Positions 33,100-43,687 are shown, counted from the first letter of the stretch. The stretch is DNA of 64,000 nt from GCA-2705995 sp965661625 (GCA_965661625.1 CBFIEM010000003.1:176141-240140), one strand, 5' to 3'. Notes: a model not told the origin generated them from the sequence alone. A program made the numbers and translations.

Positions 33100-33894
33100 T
33101 TATTTTTTAGTGCACACTACTTGATTGTCAAATTTTAAGTTGATGGTTTCGTATTCATTCCAGCCCGTTTTACTCAAGCCTCGATTATAGAAAGCGCTTA
33201 GCTTTTCAAGTTTTTGTTCAATGCGATTAGCTGAACCCAATATGATGCGATGTTTACCCACTTTTGGAATTAACTCAAAATCATCCTGAGCATTGAGGTA
33301 AACCTGAGCAATCTGAGCCTTCCAAAAAGGGTTTTTACTAACTGCGCGTGCAATGAAATACACATCGCGCAAGACGTCCCGCTCCGCTGAAACAGTTTCA
33401 TTTTCCTCACAACTTAAGCAGGCATTATACCATTGTCCATAAGGTGCGTGAATCAGTCCATTTGACACCATTACGCGGGAGGTAAACGCATCACTCAATG
33501 GCATTAAATACCCTTCATCATCAATGTAATAACTGTCGCCATTTGAGGCAAACACCCGCACTATAGGCATACGCTGTTCAATATCTACATTCAATTGACC
33601 TGCGTAAGACACATAAACTTCTGACTTTCGAATACTTGGGTAATTGTCAAAATAGCGCTCTACCGCCCTTACATCAATCTCTTTTATAAATGTTTCACCT
33701 TCTGCGTAGCCCAAATTCTGAACGGCCTGTTCTATATCTTCGCGACTCACAAAAAAGTTCCCTTCTGCATTATCAATGTTTACTACAAGCTTTTCGTACC
33801 GCACACTTTCAGTGTGAGCATTTGCAAACCCCAATAGCACAGCTACTAGTCCTACACCAATTATCCAAAGCGCTATGTTTACAGCCTTCCTCAT
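33100..33894 (-). CDS. ftsQ: Cell division protein FtsQ (POTRA domain)
   Basis: This bitopic inner-membrane division protein has a short cytoplasmic end, a membrane segment at about residues 7-25 and a periplasmic POTRA region (FFVSREDIEQAVQNL, then YPSIRKSEVYVSYAGQLNVDIEQRMPIVRVF). The divergent C-terminal domain is typical of Bacteroidota. Assignment rests on this pattern plus its position between murC and ftsA. Its ATG overlaps the murC stop by four bases. Confidence 0.92.
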   Translation of the reverse strand: MRKAVNIALWIIGVGLVAVLLGFANAHTESVRYEKLVVNIDNAEGNFFVSREDIEQAVQNLGYAEGETFIKEIDVRAVERYFDNYPSIRKSEVYVSYAGQLNVDIEQRMPIVRVFASNGDSYYIDDEGYLMPLSDAFTSRVMVSNGLIHAPYGQWYNACLSCEENETVSAERDVLRDVYFIARAVSKNPFWKAQIAQVYLNAQDDFELIPKVGKHRIILGSANRIEQKLEKLSAFYNRGLSKTGWNEYETINLKFDNQVVCTKK

Positions 33895-35243
33895 TTGGTC
33901 AATATGGATTTAATGGATGCCACTTCGCGATCTATATCTCCAGCACCAAGGGTAATAAGGACTTCTGGATTCCAAGACTCAATTACACCGGTTAGCTCAG
34001 CTTTACTTACAAGTTGCTTGCGATCACACTGCACCAGTTCCAATAATGCCGCAGATGTGATTCCAGGAATTGGCTCCTCCCTTGCGGGATAGATGTCCAA
34101 CAATACCAACTCATCCAATTCACTCAATGCTTCAGCAAAGTCATTTATAAAGTCACGCGTTCGTGAAAATAAATGCGGTTGAAAAACACCTGTAATTCGT
34201 TTACCACTATTCATTTCATGCATGGCAGAAATTGCAGCACGCAATTCAGTTGGGTGATGCGCGTAATCATCAACAAAAACCAAGTTTGGAGAGGAGACAA
34301 CGCGTTCAAACCGACGTTTAACTCCCCTAAATGAAGCCAATGCCGACACAACTGCATTCATATTTAATCCGCACAGGTGCGCCACAGCACTTGCTGCTAC
34401 AGCATTTTCAATGTTATGCCTTCCTGGAAGACCTATTTTCACCTCGTCAAAAGCGCCATCTGGACACACCAATTTAAATCGGTATTGTCCATCTACAACA
34501 GCTACATCTTCTGCGCGATAAGGGCTTGTCTGGCTCCAACCATAACTTGCTATATCAGCTCCAACCTGCCGATCTAATGTTAAGCCTTCTTTTAATACAA
34601 TGGTTTGCGACACTTGGTCGGCATAATCCGTAAATGTTGCCATCATGTTCCTGGACTCTCCATAAACATCTAAGTGATCAGGATCCAAGCTCGTAATTAC
34701 AGAAACAGACGGGTGAAGTGTCATGAAGGAGCGATCAAATTCATCAGCCTCAACCACTGCATAGTTACTCTTCTCATTGAACAAGAAATTGGTGTTGTAG
34801 TTGGCCATCTGTCCGCCTACAAACGCATTCACTCCAGCATCATCAACTTCGTGAAAAATATGTGCAAGCATTGCAGTAGTAGTGGTTTTTCCATGAGTAC
34901 CGGCCACCGCAAGTGTTGTATAGTTTTGGCAAATGGCTCCCAACACTTCACTGCGCTTAATAGCATCAACACCTTGTTCTTTAGCCCATGCTAGTGCTGG
35001 ATTACTAGCACTCATTGCAGCTGTGTAAACCAATAAATCTAGGCTGTTTTTAAGACCATCCAATGGGTTCTGATAACTTATGGTGATTCCTTCTTCACGC
35101 AATTGTTCTGTAATGGGCGATGAGCTACGATCATAACCAAGCACTTCTACTCCTGAACGGTTAAAGTATCGCGCAAGCGCACTCATTCCTGCCCCCCCTA
35201 TTCCTAGGAAAAAAATGGATTGTATGTCGCTCAGTGCTTTCAC
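33891..35243 (-). CDS. murC: UDP-N-acetylmuramate-L-alanine ligase
   Basis: This adds L-alanine to UDP-MurNAc using ATP, the first step of stem peptide synthesis. The N-terminal dinucleotide-type motif FFLGIGGAGMSALA, the ATP loop AGTHGKTTTTAMLAHI at about residue 118 and the central FVDDYAHHPTE motif at about 295 identify MurC within the Mur ligases. It overlaps murG and ftsQ by four bases each. Confidence 0.97.
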   Translation of the reverse strand: MKALSDIQSIFFLGIGGAGMSALARYFNRSGVEVLGYDRSSSPITEQLREEGITISYQNPLDGLKNSLDLLVYTAAMSASNPALAWAKEQGVDAIKRSEVLGAICQNYTTLAVAGTHGKTTTTAMLAHIFHEVDDAGVNAFVGGQMANYNTNFLFNEKSNYAVVEADEFDRSFMTLHPSVSVITSLDPDHLDVYGESRNMMATFTDYADQVSQTIVLKEGLTLDRQVGADIASYGWSQTSPYRAEDVAVVDGQYRFKLVCPDGAFDEVKIGLPGRHNIENAVAASAVAHLCGLNMNAVVSALASFRGVKRRFERVVSSPNLVFVDDYAHHPTELRAAISAMHEMNSGKRITGVFQPHLFSRTRDFINDFAEALSELDELVLLDIYPAREEPIPGITSAALLELVQCDRKQLVSKAELTGVIESWNPEVLITLGAGDIDREVASIKSILTK

Positions 35244-36346
35244 CCTTTAGGAATCATATTAATGAGTTCATCTGCAATACGTTCGGCAGCATCGTGCAAT
35301 GCCATTTGGCTTATCTGTTCGCTAAGCTGCTCTCGTTTAGATTCATCTTTGGCCAAGTCTATCACCGCACTTACGAGATCATTATTCACTTCACTATCCG
35401 CAATCATAATGGCAGCATTCCTATTCACAAGTGCCTCAGCATTTCGTGTTTGGTGGTCTTCTGCCGCATGTGGATACGGAACTAAAATAGCGGGCTTTCT
35501 AACGAGGCAAAGCTCACTAACAGCTATAGCCCCGGCACGCGAAACAACAACATCTGCTGCTGCATATGCCAAATCCATATCGGTAATGAATTCGAATACG
35601 TGCACTCCTTGATCGGGATATGGTTTAGCCGCTTTTACGGCATTTGCATAGCCCAATTTACCTGTTTGCCAAATCAGCTGAACCCCTTCATTTACGAGGG
35701 CTTCTAGCTTAGCTTCAATGGCTCGGTTTACACTCATCGCACCCAAGCTCCCGCCAATAATGAGCAAGGTTAATTTCGCGGGATCCAATTCAAAATGCGC
35801 TATAGCCTTTGGTTTTTTTCCTTGTAAACGAACCATTTCCTTGCGGACAGGGTTTCCTGTAAGCATTAGTTTTTCCTTCGGAAAGTATTTTTCCATACCA
35901 TCATATGCTACGCAAATGCGGTTCACCTTTGAAGCAAGTAAACGGTTAGTAATTCCCGGAAAACTATTTTGCTCTTGAATAAGTGCGGGAACATGCATGA
36001 AAGCTGCGACGCGCAACAGCGGACCAGAAGCGAACCCTCCAGTACCCACTACGACATCTGGCTTAAACGACTTCACAATACTTCGAGCGCGCAGCAAGCT
36101 TGAAATCAACTTAAATGGAAAAAGGGCGTTCTTTAACGTCAACTTGCGCTGAACACCCGATATCCACAATCCCTCAATTGGGTATCCGGCAGCAGGAACG
36201 CGTTCCATTTCCATACGCCCCTTGGCCCCAACAAATAAGATATCCGCATTGGGACTGCGCAGTTTAATCGCGTTTGCAATTGCAATTGCCGGGAAGATAT
36301 GCCCTCCGGTACCTCCTCCACTAAAAATAAATTTAGGCGACGACAC
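35240..36346 (-). CDS. murG: UDP-GlcNAc:lipid I N-acetylglucosaminyltransferase
   Basis: This peripheral inner-membrane GT28 enzyme makes lipid II. The N-terminal glycine loop GGGTGGHIFPAIAIA, ALIQEQNSFPGITNRLLA, GGSLGAMSVN at about residue 195 and the UDP-GlcNAc site VVSRAGAIAVSEL are all present. At 368 residues it has normal length. It overlaps ftsW by 14 bases and murC by four. Confidence 0.97.
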   Translation of the reverse strand: MSSPKFIFSGGGTGGHIFPAIAIANAIKLRSPNADILFVGAKGRMEMERVPAAGYPIEGLWISGVQRKLTLKNALFPFKLISSLLRARSIVKSFKPDVVVGTGGFASGPLLRVAAFMHVPALIQEQNSFPGITNRLLASKVNRICVAYDGMEKYFPKEKLMLTGNPVRKEMVRLQGKKPKAIAHFELDPAKLTLLIIGGSLGAMSVNRAIEAKLEALVNEGVQLIWQTGKLGYANAVKAAKPYPDQGVHVFEFITDMDLAYAAADVVVSRAGAIAVSELCLVRKPAILVPYPHAAEDHQTRNAEALVNRNAAIMIADSEVNNDLVSAVIDLAKDESKREQLSEQISQMALHDAAERIADELINMIPKG

Positions 36347-37505
36347 GGTTACCCCCTTCCTGTTTACTGCTTATTTCTTTATCAACACTCCTGCTTACAC
36401 TCAAGATAATGCCGAGCGTGATGCATGTGAACCAAACGGAAGTTCCTCCCATACTAACCATGGGAAGTGGCTGCCCTGTAACCGGTAATAAATTTACAGC
36501 AACGCACATGTTTATCAGTGCTTGAAACACCAGTCCGAAACTCAACCCAAGCACAAGCAGTGCCCCAAAATGTTTTTCAACGCGTTGAACCAATTTGATT
36601 GACCTAAAGAGCAATATCAGGTAGAGTAATAAGATTCCAAAACCTCCTATTAAACCATACTCTTCAATTACGATGGCGTAAATAAAATCTGAAGAAGACT
36701 GAGGTAAAAAGCTTCGTTGTGACGAGTTTCCGGGTCCTTTTCCCGTAACACCCCCAGTGGCAATAGCAATTTTGGCCATCTCGCTTTGGTAATTACCATC
36801 GCGATCCTGAACCCCAGTGGCATAGCGTTCAATTCGGGCAATCCATGTTTCTGCCCGAGGAAATACATCGGGTTTCACTTTAGCAATCATAAAAACCATT
36901 CCCAAGGCAATAACACCCATTGGAATAAGTGACAATAGGTATTTCCAGTTAACTCCTGCAACAAACATCAACATTACGCACACCAGAAAAAGAAGGGCAG
37001 CAGTTGACAAGTTCGCAGGTAAAATGAGCGCACAAATGATCACGACAGGCATCATTACTGGAATAAATCCTTTTTGAAAGTCTTTAGGATCATACCCATC
37101 TTTCGACATTATTCGGGCGAGGTAGGTAATCAATGCTAGCTTCGCTAAATCTGATGTTTGAAACGACTGGTTAATGATAGGTATGGTAAGCCATCGGCTT
37201 GCATTATTGACATTATCACCCATAACGAGGGTAAGCAGTAAGAGGGGTATACTCAACCAAATCATAACCTGCGATAGGCGTGAAAATATGCGGTAATTGA
37301 TTTTATGAATGACATAAATCATCACAAAACCGGTTACTAAAAAGAATGCATGCTTGAAAAAATAGAAAAACGTGTTTCCTCCTTGGTATTGATAAGCCAA
37401 CAAACCAACAGAACTATATACCAAGAGCATAGAGGCCAATGCCAAAAACAGCACGGTCATCCAAATGGATTTGTCTCCTCCTATGTATTTAAACACATCT
37501 TTCAT
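36333..37505 (-). CDS. ftsW: Septal peptidoglycan polymerase FtsW (SEDS family)
   Basis: This SEDS glycosyltransferase polymerises lipid II at the septum together with FtsI. It has about ten membrane segments, the large periplasmic loop with ITTGGVTGKGPGNSS-like sequence, and the C-terminal VTGQPLPMVSMGGTS motif. It starts six bases after murD. FtsW rather than RodA is preferred because of its place in the dcw cluster. Confidence 0.95.
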   Translation of the reverse strand: MKDVFKYIGGDKSIWMTVLFLALASMLLVYSSVGLLAYQYQGGNTFFYFFKHAFFLVTGFVMIYVIHKINYRIFSRLSQVMIWLSIPLLLLTLVMGDNVNNASRWLTIPIINQSFQTSDLAKLALITYLARIMSKDGYDPKDFQKGFIPVMMPVVIICALILPANLSTAALLFLVCVMLMFVAGVNWKYLLSLIPMGVIALGMVFMIAKVKPDVFPRAETWIARIERYATGVQDRDGNYQSEMAKIAIATGGVTGKGPGNSSQRSFLPQSSSDFIYAIVIEEYGLIGGFGILLLYLILLFRSIKLVQRVEKHFGALLVLGLSFGLVFQALINMCVAVNLLPVTGQPLPMVSMGGTSVWFTCITLGIILSVSRSVDKEISSKQEGGNRVVA

Positions 37506-37511
37506 TCCTGC

Positions 37512-38849
37512 TTATAATGAGCGCACTGACTCTTTAAACTGACGTCCCCGATCTTCATAATTCTCGAACAAGTCGAAACTTGCACATGCAGGTGAAAGCA
37601 ATACCGCATCTCCTTTATCAGCAAGGCGATAAGCCATACTCACTGCTTCATGCATGCTTGCAGCATCGTACATTTCACCAACGACTGATCCGAAAGCCTT
37701 GTGAATTTTAGCCACATCTTGCCCCAGGCATATCACCTTAGAAACCTTGTTTTTAACAAGCTCCGTTAGCAGGGTGTAATCATTTCCTTTATCAACTCCA
37801 CCAACTATCCAGATGGTAGGGTTAGTCATCGACTCAAGTGCATACCACGTAGAGTTTACATTGGTTGCTTTCGAATCATTAATGTACTCAACCCCAGAAA
37901 CGGTTGTCACCAACTCTAGTCGGTGCTCAACGTTTTGGAAGTCGGACATGCTATCGCGAATCACCTCCTTGCGGATCTCAAGGATGCGAGCTGCAATACC
38001 GCCTGCCATGGTGTTGTTCACATTGTGTTTGCCCTGAAGGGCCAGTTCGTGTATTGACATTTGTATTGGTTTGTTGTTTGTATTTATGGTTATTGTTTCG
38101 TCTGTTAAATAAGCTCCATTTACTTGGGGAGATTTGAGGGAAAAAGGATGTTGCGCAGCTTTGATGGTGTGTTTTGAGCACTGATCAGCAATTACAGGGT
38201 CATCTGCCCAGTAGATGAAATGATCATGTTCATCCATGCATTGCACCATTCGGAATTTCGCTTGTGCGTATTCCTCTAAGCTTTCATTGTAGCGGTCTAG
38301 GTGATCTTTAGTGATGTTTATCACCATCCCAATGAATGGCTTGAAAGTGGTACACCCATCCAATTGAAAACTGCTCACTTCAAGCACGTAATATGGCCTA
38401 TCATTTTCTGCAACTAATTTTGCGAAGCTGGTTCCAATGTTACCACCTAATGCTACATCCAGTCCAGCTCGCTGCAACATATGGTGAGTAAGTAAGGCGG
38501 TGGTTGTTTTACCGTTGGTACCTGTAATAGCCACCACCTTACCTTTGGTATATCGAAAGCCAAATTCAATTTCTGAAATGACTTCGATTCCTTCCTCCAC
38601 TAAATTCTTTATCAGCGGAACCGTGTCTGGTATGCCCGGTGATTTAACTACCAAATCAGCAGTTAAAATTCGAGCAACACTGTGACCGTTTTCCTCATAT
38701 TCAATCCCAAGATGTGAAAGAGCGTCTTTGTATTTTTTCTTTATCAATCCATTATCTGACAGAAACACATCATACCCATGTTTCTGTCCGAGCATGGCGG
38801 CACCTATACCGCTTTCGCCCGCTCCAAGTATCGCCAGTTTCATGGCCAC
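37512..38849 (-). CDS. murD: UDP-N-acetylmuramoyl-L-alanine-D-glutamate ligase
   Basis: This is a cytosolic ligase adding D-glutamate. It has the N-terminal Rossmann motif LAILGAGESGIGAA, the ATP loop ITGTNGKTTTALLTHHML at about residue 113, and YINDSKATNVNSTWYALES at about 305, which is diagnostic for MurD. A second ATG two codons downstream (MKLAIL) may be the true start. It follows mraY by 33 bases, the largest gap upstream of ftsA. Confidence 0.97.
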   Translation of the reverse strand: MAMKLAILGAGESGIGAAMLGQKHGYDVFLSDNGLIKKKYKDALSHLGIEYEENGHSVARILTADLVVKSPGIPDTVPLIKNLVEEGIEVISEIEFGFRYTKGKVVAITGTNGKTTTALLTHHMLQRAGLDVALGGNIGTSFAKLVAENDRPYYVLEVSSFQLDGCTTFKPFIGMVINITKDHLDRYNESLEEYAQAKFRMVQCMDEHDHFIYWADDPVIADQCSKHTIKAAQHPFSLKSPQVNGAYLTDETITINTNNKPIQMSIHELALQGKHNVNNTMAGGIAARILEIRKEVIRDSMSDFQNVEHRLELVTTVSGVEYINDSKATNVNSTWYALESMTNPTIWIVGGVDKGNDYTLLTELVKNKVSKVICLGQDVAKIHKAFGSVVGEMYDAASMHEAVSMAYRLADKGDAVLLSPACASFDLFENYEDRGRQFKESVRSL

Positions 38850-38882
38850 ACCGTTGTATTTTGCCGCGGTCTCCTCATGCGG

Positions 38883-40112
38883 TTAGCGCAGTTTCAGTGT
38901 TACAATGCTTATCACTGCGAGGATGATCCCCACAATCCAGAAGCGCGTAACAATTTTGGACTCATTCATCCCTATTTTTTGGTAATGGTGATGAAGGGGC
39001 GACATTTTAAAAACCCTTCGTCCTTCACCATATTTTTTCTTCGTGTATTTGAAATAGCTTACTTGAATCATTACAGACAGGTTCTCTATTAGGAAAATCC
39101 CGCAGAGGATTGGCAGGATGAGTTCCTTGCGTATTGCAAGCGCAAAAACTGCGATAATTCCACCGAGAGCCAACGAGCCTGTATCCCCCATGAAAACCTG
39201 AGCTGGGTATGAGTTGTACCAGAGAAAACCGATACACGCGCCTACAAATGCCCCGATGAATACCACCAACTCACCGGTGTTCGGTAAATACATGATATTG
39301 AGGTAATCAGCGAACACATAGTTTCCACTTACAAAAGCAAAAATTCCAAGTGCCAATCCAATAATCCCACTTGTTCCTGCCGCCAAACCATCAACTCCAT
39401 CAGTGATGTTAGCACCATTTGAAACTGCAGTTACAATTAGAATTACCACTGGGATAAAAATGAGCCAGGTGTACTTGACCCAGTCGTCCCCTAACCAGTT
39501 TAACATCCAACTGTAATCAAATTCATTATCCTTGATGAAGGGGATTGTTGTTACTGTTGAAGGGTGCTCATCCCACACAATCTCTTGGTTACCCTGATTA
39601 GCTGATGCAACCTGTTCTACCGGCGACTCAACCCGTTCCTTTACAACAACATCATTATGAAAGTAGAGGATACTACCTGCTATTATTCCAATTCCAACCT
39701 GTCCAATTACTTTAAACTTCCCTTGAAGACCTTCTTTATTCTTCTTAAAGACCTTAATGTAATCATCAATAAACCCAATTGCACCCAGCCATACGGTTGA
39801 TACAATCATGAGGATGATGTAGATGTTATCAAGCTTGGTAAAAAGGAGTGTTGGAATCAATATTGAGGCGAGGATAATTAACCCACCCATAGTTGGCGTT
39901 CCCTGTTTTTGTTTCTCACCTTCAAGGCCTAAATCGCGTACCGTTTCTCCCACTTGTTTCCGGTGGAGCAACCTGATGATGTGCTTTCCAAAAAACATCG
40001 AAATAATTAACGATGTAATAACCGCCATCGCAGCTCGAAATGTAATGTACTGGAACACCCCTGCTCCGGGAACATCCAAATCGTTTAAATAATGAAACAG
40101 GTAGTATAACAT
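38883..40112 (-). CDS. mraY: Phospho-N-acetylmuramoyl-pentapeptide transferase
   Basis: This integral membrane enzyme forms lipid I on undecaprenyl phosphate. About ten membrane segments are seen, along with KQGTPTMGGLIILAS, the catalytic aspartates in IGFIDDYIKVFKKN, NGANITDGVDGLAAG, and the C-terminal MSPLHHHYQKIGMNESKIVTRFWIV. The 409-residue length includes an extra periplasmic loop at about 150-190, common in Bacteroidota. It is directly adjacent to murE with no spacer. Confidence 0.97.
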   Translation of the reverse strand: MLYYLFHYLNDLDVPGAGVFQYITFRAAMAVITSLIISMFFGKHIIRLLHRKQVGETVRDLGLEGEKQKQGTPTMGGLIILASILIPTLLFTKLDNIYIILMIVSTVWLGAIGFIDDYIKVFKKNKEGLQGKFKVIGQVGIGIIAGSILYFHNDVVVKERVESPVEQVASANQGNQEIVWDEHPSTVTTIPFIKDNEFDYSWMLNWLGDDWVKYTWLIFIPVVILIVTAVSNGANITDGVDGLAAGTSGIIGLALGIFAFVSGNYVFADYLNIMYLPNTGELVVFIGAFVGACIGFLWYNSYPAQVFMGDTGSLALGGIIAVFALAIRKELILPILCGIFLIENLSVMIQVSYFKYTKKKYGEGRRVFKMSPLHHHYQKIGMNESKIVTRFWIVGIILAVISIVTLKLR

Positions 40113-41579
40113 CTATTCAGCTTTCAGTTTGTGTAAGAGTTCAGCTAATATTGCCATGTCATCAAAAGAGTTGCGCACCCCGTTGATCTCTTGGTACGTT
40201 TCATGTCCCTTCCCAGCAATTAGAATAATATCGCCGGAATCTGCCATTCCAACCGCAGCCTTTATGGCTTCTTTTCGATCCGTTATGGCAAGGGTTTTTT
40301 TGTAGAATTGTGGCTCAACACCCGCTTCCATATCTGCAATGATAGCATTGGGATCTTCCGTTCTAGGATTGTCTGAAGTAAAGAGTATGCGATCACCATA
40401 CTTGCATGCAATCTTTGCCATTTCGGGACGCTTTCCCGCATCACGATCTCCTCCACAGCCCACCACTACAATCACTTGTTCATTGCGGGTTCTTATCTCC
40501 TGAATAGTAGAAAGCACATTCTCCAGCGCATCTGGAGTATGAGCGTAATCAACTATTCCAGCAATGTTTGAAGGAGTCTTTATGTACTCAAATCTTCCTT
40601 CAACTGGGTCTAAGTTTGATAGGTCGGTTAGGATATTGATTTCATGCTGGTTAAACAGCTTCGCTGCGCCGTAAACTGCTAGCAGGTTATAGGCATTAAA
40701 TCCGCCCACCAATTTTGTCCAAACATCATTTGAATTGATGTTCAATTGAATACCTGTGAATTGATTTTCAATCACTTTCGCTTTGTAATCGGCGAGAGAT
40801 TTCACTGCAAACGTTTTCACTTGAGCACTGCAATTCTGCACCATGTAATCCCAATGCTTATCGTCCTTGTTCATTAAGGCGTAAGCTTCTGGTTTTAGCT
40901 GATCAAAGAGTCCTTTTTTGGCATCCAAATAAGCCCTAAACGTGCCGTGATAATCGAGGTGGTCTCTGGAAATATTGGTAAAAGCCGCCACATCAAAATC
41001 CAACCCCGTTATCCGGTGTTGAACGATAGCATGTGAACTCACTTCCATAAAGCAATAGTCACAACCAGCAGTCACCATGCGGTCCATCATTTCATTTACA
41101 CTCAAGGCATCGGGTGTAGTGTGCGTGCTTGGCACATCCGCTTTACCGATTCGATTGGTAACAGTGCTGAGCATCCCACATTTATATCCCAAGGAGGTGA
41201 ACAGTTGATGCAATAGGGTAACCACACTCGTTTTTCCGTTGGTACCAGTAACACCAACCAGTTTTAATTGCGTGGATGGATGATCGTAAAAATTTGTAGC
41301 AATATGAGCCAACGCCTCTTTCGAGTCCTTTACCTTGATGAAAGTAACTCCCGGATTTTGAACCTCTGGAAACACTTCACAAACCACCGCAACAGCACCT
41401 TGATCGATGGCTTGATTGATGTAGTCATGACCATCCGACTGTGTCCCTCGTGTTGCTACAAAAAGGGTGAAGGGCTCAACCTTACGAGAGTCAAAATGAA
41501 CATGATCTATCGCAACATTATTCTTGCCATTGATCTCTTCAATTCGCGACTTATATAAAAGGTCTGCTAGCAGTTTCAC
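40113..41579 (-). CDS. murE: UDP-N-acetylmuramoyl-tripeptide synthetase
   Basis: This adds the third residue of the stem peptide. The ATP loop is GVTGTNGKTSVVTLLHQL at about residue 108, the substrate motif STHTTPDALSVNEMM at about 155, and DNPRTEDPNAI at about 400. The DNPR motif is the signature of enzymes using meso-diaminopimelate, so the peptidoglycan is probably of the mDAP type. Its stop overlaps nothing upstream; its start overlaps the ftsI stop by four bases. Confidence 0.97.
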   Translation of the reverse strand: MKLLADLLYKSRIEEINGKNNVAIDHVHFDSRKVEPFTLFVATRGTQSDGHDYINQAIDQGAVAVVCEVFPEVQNPGVTFIKVKDSKEALAHIATNFYDHPSTQLKLVGVTGTNGKTSVVTLLHQLFTSLGYKCGMLSTVTNRIGKADVPSTHTTPDALSVNEMMDRMVTAGCDYCFMEVSSHAIVQHRITGLDFDVAAFTNISRDHLDYHGTFRAYLDAKKGLFDQLKPEAYALMNKDDKHWDYMVQNCSAQVKTFAVKSLADYKAKVIENQFTGIQLNINSNDVWTKLVGGFNAYNLLAVYGAAKLFNQHEINILTDLSNLDPVEGRFEYIKTPSNIAGIVDYAHTPDALENVLSTIQEIRTRNEQVIVVVGCGGDRDAGKRPEMAKIACKYGDRILFTSDNPRTEDPNAIIADMEAGVEPQFYKKTLAITDRKEAIKAAVGMADSGDIILIAGKGHETYQEINGVRNSFDDMAILAELLHKLKAE

Positions 41580-43687
41580 GTCAGTTCCAGTATTATTTTA
41601 TTTCCATTTATTACTTGAGCACCGGGTGCTATACTCTGATCATTCACCGCCCCTCGCCCGCGCAGCTCAACACGCAGTCCTAAATTTTCTAGGAGGTACA
41701 CTGCATCTTGAGAATTCATCCCACGAACATTGGGCACCAAGCCTTGCTTTAAGTGTTTCTCTTTCACAGTAACTTTTTCAGCTCCTGTGCTTGCAACACC
41801 CCAGCGGATATCTTCTTCTGTTTTTTCGTAGGTTACACCAATGGCGTCGTAAACAGCGCTGAGATCACCCATTTCACTCGTTTTCGCAACAGGAATGCGG
41901 GTGTTGGCCGTAATCGGCTGTTCTTCAAGTGGCTCATGAATATCTACGCGAGTCGCATAAACCTTATCGGCTATTTCCCTGAAAATCGGGCCAGCTACCA
42001 GGTTCCCGTAATAAACATAGCGCGATGGCGCATTCACCACTACAATGCAGGAGTACTTTGGATTATCAGCTGGAAAATACCCGCAAAACGACGCTTGGTA
42101 CGAAACCTTGTTTTTCTGACGGTATCCACCTTTTTGATATGCAATTTGAGCCGTTCCTGTTTTACCTGCTATGCGATACGATGTGCCATTCAAATTTGTA
42201 GCTGTACCATATTCAACTACTGCTTCCAGCATCTGCTGTGCTTTGGCAATCGTTTCGGGTGATGCGATTTGTTCATTCAGCACTGCAGGCTCTATTCGCT
42301 TCACAACTTCATTCCCTTTGCGGACCGAAGTCACAAATTGAGGCTTAACCAGTTTACCATCATTAGCAACTGCATTGTAAAAAGCCAAGATTTGCATCGG
42401 GGTAAGTGTCAACTCATAGCCGTGGGACATCCACGGAAGTGTAATTCCAGACCAGGTTGAGTCATCTGCCGACTTAATAAAAGGCCTCGCTTCACCCGCA
42501 ATCTCAAGTCCCAACTTACGATCCAAACGCATACGCTTGAAGTGATCTACGAACTGTTGCGGATTACTGCGGTAGTGCTTATCTACAATTTTAGCAATGG
42601 CAATATTTGAAGAGTAAGCAAAGGCTTCTTCAACTGAAATTGTTCCATAACCCCCTTCTTTAGAGTCTTCCATGGTGTTTCCGTAGAAATCATATTTCCC
42701 ATTACCTGTTTCTATTTTATGATGTAAGTCGATGTACCCATCTTCCAAAGCTGCCATGTAACTTGCCAGCTTAATTGTTGACCCAGGTTCTGTTCCTGCA
42801 CCTATTGCGTAATTATAGCTCTCGTAATATTTGCCATCCTTACCCAATGCCAAATTGGCAATTGCTCGCACTTCACCTGTTTCCACCTCCATCAAGACCA
42901 CTGTTCCGTGCGCTGCACCTTGCTTCCTAAGCTGCTTAAGTAGTGCGTATTCGGCAACATCTTGAATATTCACATCAATGGTGGTATGCAAATCCCAGCC
43001 ATCCTCCGGCTCCAGTTGATTTTCATCATCAAGCGGCATCCAAACTCCTCCGGCAATTTTTTTCATTAGCCTTTTACCAGAAACACCGCTGAGTTCTTTT
43101 GAATAAGCGCCCTCAAGCCCTACAGGGCTTACACCTTCGCGCTCATAACCGATGGTTCGTGCAGCCAATACCCGGAAAGGACGTTGGCGTTTATTCTGTT
43201 GGAGGTAAATCAACCCCCCTTTATACCTACCTCGATTGAAAAGTGGAAACTCACGAATTGCTTTTAATTCGGTGTACTTCACTCCGCGCTGAATTAAATG
43301 GTAGCGCTCACCCCCGCTACGAGCCTGAACCAATCGGCGTTTCCATTGAAATTGAGACCTGTCAGGAAAAACACGCGACAAACACAGGGTTAAGGTGTCG
43401 ATGTACTCATTAAACAGCTCTTCCGTAATCGCTTCTGTATTTGGATCCCATCTTACTTCGTATATAGGTACCGAGGTTGCGAGCAAGCCACCACCAGCAT
43501 CATATATATTTCCGCGCACTGCATCGATGGTTTTGTATTGCACGGTTAAGTTTTGGGCCTTGCTTCGCCACTTATCGCCTTCAACAAATTGAATAAGCAC
43601 AGCCTTAACCCCGATTGTTACCGCTAGTATCAGCAACAAGAAGTAAAGGACATAGGCCCGCTTCAATATGTTAGGCGCGTCATTCAT
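41576..43687 (-). CDS. ftsI: Septal transpeptidase FtsI (class B PBP) with one PASTA domain
   Basis: This bitopic transpeptidase is the partner of FtsW. It has a membrane anchor at about residues 11-32, a dimerisation domain, and a transpeptidase domain with the active-site tetrad Ser303-x-x-Lys306 (GSTIK), Ser359-x-Asn361 (SSN) and KTGT at 509-512. A C-terminal PASTA domain (about 640-703, VPNVRGMNSQDAVYLL) is present, as in many Bacteroidota and Gram-positive PBPs but not in E. coli. It overlaps the ftsL-like gene by eight bases. Confidence 0.96.
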   Translation of the reverse strand: MNDAPNILKRAYVLYFLLLILAVTIGVKAVLIQFVEGDKWRSKAQNLTVQYKTIDAVRGNIYDAGGGLLATSVPIYEVRWDPNTEAITEELFNEYIDTLTLCLSRVFPDRSQFQWKRRLVQARSGGERYHLIQRGVKYTELKAIREFPLFNRGRYKGGLIYLQQNKRQRPFRVLAARTIGYEREGVSPVGLEGAYSKELSGVSGKRLMKKIAGGVWMPLDDENQLEPEDGWDLHTTIDVNIQDVAEYALLKQLRKQGAAHGTVVLMEVETGEVRAIANLALGKDGKYYESYNYAIGAGTEPGSTIKLASYMAALEDGYIDLHHKIETGNGKYDFYGNTMEDSKEGGYGTISVEEAFAYSSNIAIAKIVDKHYRSNPQQFVDHFKRMRLDRKLGLEIAGEARPFIKSADDSTWSGITLPWMSHGYELTLTPMQILAFYNAVANDGKLVKPQFVTSVRKGNEVVKRIEPAVLNEQIASPETIAKAQQMLEAVVEYGTATNLNGTSYRIAGKTGTAQIAYQKGGYRQKNKVSYQASFCGYFPADNPKYSCIVVVNAPSRYVYYGNLVAGPIFREIADKVYATRVDIHEPLEEQPITANTRIPVAKTSEMGDLSAVYDAIGVTYEKTEEDIRWGVASTGAEKVTVKEKHLKQGLVPNVRGMNSQDAVYLLENLGLRVELRGRGAVNDQSIAPGAQVINGNKIILELT

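Noticed and set aside
41753..42262. 169-residue plus-strand frame opposite ftsI
   Set aside because: It is antisense to the conserved transpeptidase domain, with no homology-like motifs and no promoter.
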